Shown piece after piece: positions 6,458-6,492 of a stretch of 6,492 bases of DNA. A program made the translations under genes and the position numbers. This DNA comes from CAZQRW01 sp964596115 (GTDB taxonomy: Bacteria; Hydrothermota; UBA3072; B12-G15): NCBI GenBank assembly GCA_964596115.1, contig CAZQRW010000076.1:1-6492 (forward strand). The letters run 5' to 3'. The notes under the pieces are model-generated. The model had not been told where the DNA came from, ran no database searches, and saw only the letters and a program-made list of their open reading frames with translations. How positions within the stretch are numbered: the first letter of the stretch is position 1; every line of letters starts with the position of its first letter.

Positions 6458-6485
6458 ATCATATAAATTTATATTTTTTTATCAA
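6458..6485 (-). promoter_or_regulatory. candidate promoter of the lipoate ligase gene
   Basis: On the minus strand, TTGATA (6485-6480) and TATGAT (6463-6458) are separated by 16 bases, each matching five of six sigma-70 consensus bases. Transcription would start around 6451, just before the ribosome site, giving a very short leader. The region is almost pure A/T, so chance matches are likely, and the window ends 7 bases further on. Confidence 0.4.
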
Positions 6486-6492
6486 GGGAAAA

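Overview
The window is AT-rich bacterial DNA (about one third G+C by eye). Seven protein genes are packed head to tail, all on the minus strand, and cover nearly everything from 6437 down to 179. Strong GGAGG-type ribosome sites, GTG and TTG starts beside ATG, a PTS EIIA protein and heavy use of ATA, AGA and AGG codons point to a bacterium with a compact, AT-rich genome. It is probably an anaerobe or a member of an uncultured lineage. The sequence does not fix the phylum.

Layout in the direction of transcription (high to low coordinates). A possible promoter at 6485-6458 lies directly before a lipoate-protein ligase A-like gene (6437-5388). A 208-base spacer follows (5387-5180). It holds a sigma-70-like promoter and a leader stem-loop. 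Next comes a six-gene run with no real gaps: a CPA-type cation:proton antiporter (5179-3986), a PTS EIIA of the fructose/Ntr type (3985-3467), a small PII-like protein (3465-3121), a radical SAM protein with a probable C-terminal winged helix (3120-2167), a phosphomannomutase/phosphoglucomutase (start preferred at 2225, end 891) and a class I SAM methyltransferase (910-179). Adjacent genes abut, are 1 base apart, or overlap by 20 or 59 bases, so they are very probably one translationally coupled transcript.

The 178 bases after the methyltransferase contain T-rich stretches (as read on the minus strand) but no convincing intrinsic terminator. Near the window edge is a GC-rich imperfect palindrome (19-76) that looks like a dispersed intergenic repeat.

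Functionally, the first three genes of the run look like a transporter with two candidate cytoplasmic regulators: a phosphorylatable EIIA and a PII-like protein. That would be a membrane ion-exchange module tied to phosphorylation state and perhaps to a small ligand. The radical SAM, sugar-phosphate mutase and methyltransferase genes share the transcript but no obvious pathway with it. The lipoate ligase is probably a separate unit. The regulatory cassette is the most interesting content. Nothing here is clearly an undescribed defence or mobile system, and no RNA gene, transposase or CRISPR array is visible.
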